Shown piece by piece: positions 8,010 to 9,183 of a stretch of DNA of 9,183 nucleotides. A program made the translations under genes and the position numbers. The notes under the pieces were generated by a model. That model was not told the DNA's origin and did no database searches. It was given only the letters and a program-made list of their open reading frames with translations. Each line of letters starts with the position of its first letter. Within the stretch, counting starts at the first letter, position 1. The stretch is from assembly GCA_943326825.2 (NCBI GenBank), contig CALPUT020000080.1:1-9183 (forward strand), given 5' to 3'. The stretch is from Chryseobacterium gleum. GTDB lineage: Bacteria > Bacteroidota > Bacteroidia > Flavobacteriales_D > Crocinitomicaceae.

Positions 8010-9183
8010 GACTAATTGAGTTATATTTTTTTATAATTTTTTTATAAAGTGGCTCTAGTATCTCGTAAAACTCTTCCACAAAGATAAGATGTAAAAGCGT
8101 TGAAGACATAGTAATATATACATTGTAATCCATCAATTTCATAACAACGTAGGTATATGGTATAGAAATTATTACAAGAATTAAAATATTAAAAAACTTA
8201 CCTAAATGAAGAAATAAAACAAGTAGAAAACCAATAATTAATAATTGATGGAGTAATACATGCCAAAAACCATGTAATTCTTTAAATTTTGACTCAGGAT
8301 GCAAAATGTTTTCGATAGCATTTGCATGAATAACAGCTCCATACATTGTTTTATCACGGAGCATAATTTTAGAAGTGTCTGTAGGAACTGCAAATTTATC
8401 TTCAGAGTCGAATTTTTTATCAATTAAATTTGAGCCCAAATGGCCAATAATAACTATTTTATTTTTAAAAGTTTCTGTAAATGATTTATTAAATTCTCTG
8501 TCATTTTCGTTAATAAAATCTTTCGCTTCTATGTACTTGAAATTAATTGGATGAAGAGAATTAGAAGTATTTGAAAACTCAACTAACCCATCATTAATAC
8601 AGGAATAATGAATTGTAAATGGATGGTGTTCACTTTCGTGATTTGAATTTTTTAGTACGTTTGGAAATGCAGTTTTAATCAATTGGTGCGCGAAAGTAGA
8701 ATGATTATCAAAATAGGTGCGAATTGTATAATCATCTGGAAGATCTGCCTTTCCTGTTTTTGCTTGAATCTTCAACTTTTCAGCAAGCATATTAGGATTA
8801 TTCTGATCAGCAATTTCTCCGATGATAATTTTAGGATTGGCATTGATTGACTTAATTAATTCATCTGTACCAATTTTATTTTCATTTGAAAATTGATGAT
8901 CAATACCAATAGCTTTTACATTTAATATGTTAAGCTCTCCCAATACCTTTGAAAGTTCTAACCTAAAAGAATCTCTATTTAAACTTCCTGAATTAATTAA
9001 AATTACACTCTTTTCTCGCGTGTAATGTGAATTTCTATATGGATTTACACTTTTATAATGTAAATCATTCCATTCTAAATCAGGATTTCCAATTTCCTCA
9101 ATAGTGAAAATTTGGAAAAATTTAGTTTCAGCAATTTCTGATAATACAATTAATATTAAACAACTTGAAAGGTAGAAAAATAA
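7996..9183 (-). CDS. CHASE2 sensor membrane protein without output domain, 5' end outside window
   Basis: The frame is open from the right edge to TAA at 7998-7996, giving 395 residues; the start lies beyond the edge. A TTG at 8943 could be taken as the start, but it would cut the sensor domain in half. Upstream codons encode a hydrophobic segment (fragment residues 1-14), then typical CHASE2 sequence, including SVILINSGSLNRDSF and KVLGELNILNVKAIGID. Further CHASE2 signs are KIVIIGHLG and YGAVIHANAIENIL (fragment 281-294). Three membrane helices follow (about 306-325, 330-350 and 353-370), as is usual after CHASE2. The tail of about 25 residues is basic and has no kinase, cyclase, phosphatase or CHAT domain. 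CHASE2 is an extracytoplasmic sensor domain of unknown ligand. The protein is predicted to sit in the inner membrane with its sensor outside. It is first of the genes visible here and overlaps the FecR-like gene. Confidence 0.88.
   Translation of the reverse strand, partial: LFFYLSSCLILIVLSEIAETKFFQIFTIEEIGNPDLEWNDLHYKSVNPYRNSHYTREKSVILINSGSLNRDSFRLELSKVLGELNILNVKAIGIDHQFSNENKIGTDELIKSINANPKIIIGEIADQNNPNMLAEKLKIQAKTGKADLPDDYTIRTYFDNHSTFAHQLIKTAFPNVLKNSNHESEHHPFTIHYSCINDGLVEFSNTSNSLHPINFKYIEAKDFINENDREFNKSFTETFKNKIVIIGHLGSNLIDKKFDSEDKFAVPTDTSKIMLRDKTMYGAVIHANAIENILHPESKFKELHGFWHVLLHQLLIIGFLLVLFLHLGKFFNILILVIISIPYTYVVMKLMDYNVYITMSSTLLHLIFVEEFYEILEPLYKKIIKKYNSISHEKK

Noticed and set aside
8238..8423. 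61-codon minus-strand frame inside the CHASE2 gene
   Set aside because: It is a different frame within strongly supported CHASE2 coding sequence and has no features of its own.

Overview
The window is AT-rich (roughly 70% by eye) and looks like chromosomal DNA of a Bacteroidetes bacterium, probably Flavobacteriia or Cytophagia-like. The reasons are that no start codon has a Shine-Dalgarno sequence, upstream leaders are A-rich, genes are tightly packed, and the protein content is typical (FISUMP, TPR-CHAT, CsgG-like and FecR-like secreted proteins). No species can be named from the sequence. All genes are on the minus strand, so transcription runs from right to left.

Layout in transcription order: (1) 9183-7996, a CHASE2 sensor protein whose 5' end lies outside the window. 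It consists of a membrane segment, an extracytoplasmic CHASE2 domain, three membrane helices and a short tail with no output domain. (2) 8009-7167, a secreted protein with a FecR-like N-terminal beta domain, overlapping the CHASE2 gene by 14 bases. (3) 7136-4671, a secreted TPR-CHAT protease with His653 and Cys735 in place. (4) 4639-3317, a secreted caspase-like (C14) protease with His115 and Cys165, fused to a CsgG-like domain. (5) 3306-697, a secreted protein with a CsgG-like domain, TPR-like helices and a diverged FISUMP domain. Gaps between these genes are -14, 30, 31 and 10 bases, so they look like one operon. After a 327-base gene-free stretch comes (6) 369-1, the start of a small secreted protein that runs off the left edge.

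The main point of interest is that this apparent operon encodes two different clan CD proteases (a caspase and a CHAT protease). Both carry signal peptides, and they sit beside a CHASE2 sensor and two proteins sharing a related CsgG-like domain. A plausible reading, which is inference, is an envelope-located sensing and proteolysis system. CHASE2 and the FecR-like protein would sense or anchor, the CHAT and caspase enzymes would be effectors or a cascade, and the CsgG-like domains would provide a shared assembly surface with the FISUMP protein as surface partner or substrate. CHASE2, CHAT and FecR neighbourhoods are known in other bacteria from comparative genomics. The full combination here, with caspase-CsgG and CsgG-TPR-FISUMP proteins, is not one I recognise as characterised.

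No RNA genes, insertion sequences, CRISPR arrays or clear intrinsic terminators were found. The operon promoter should lie beyond the right edge.
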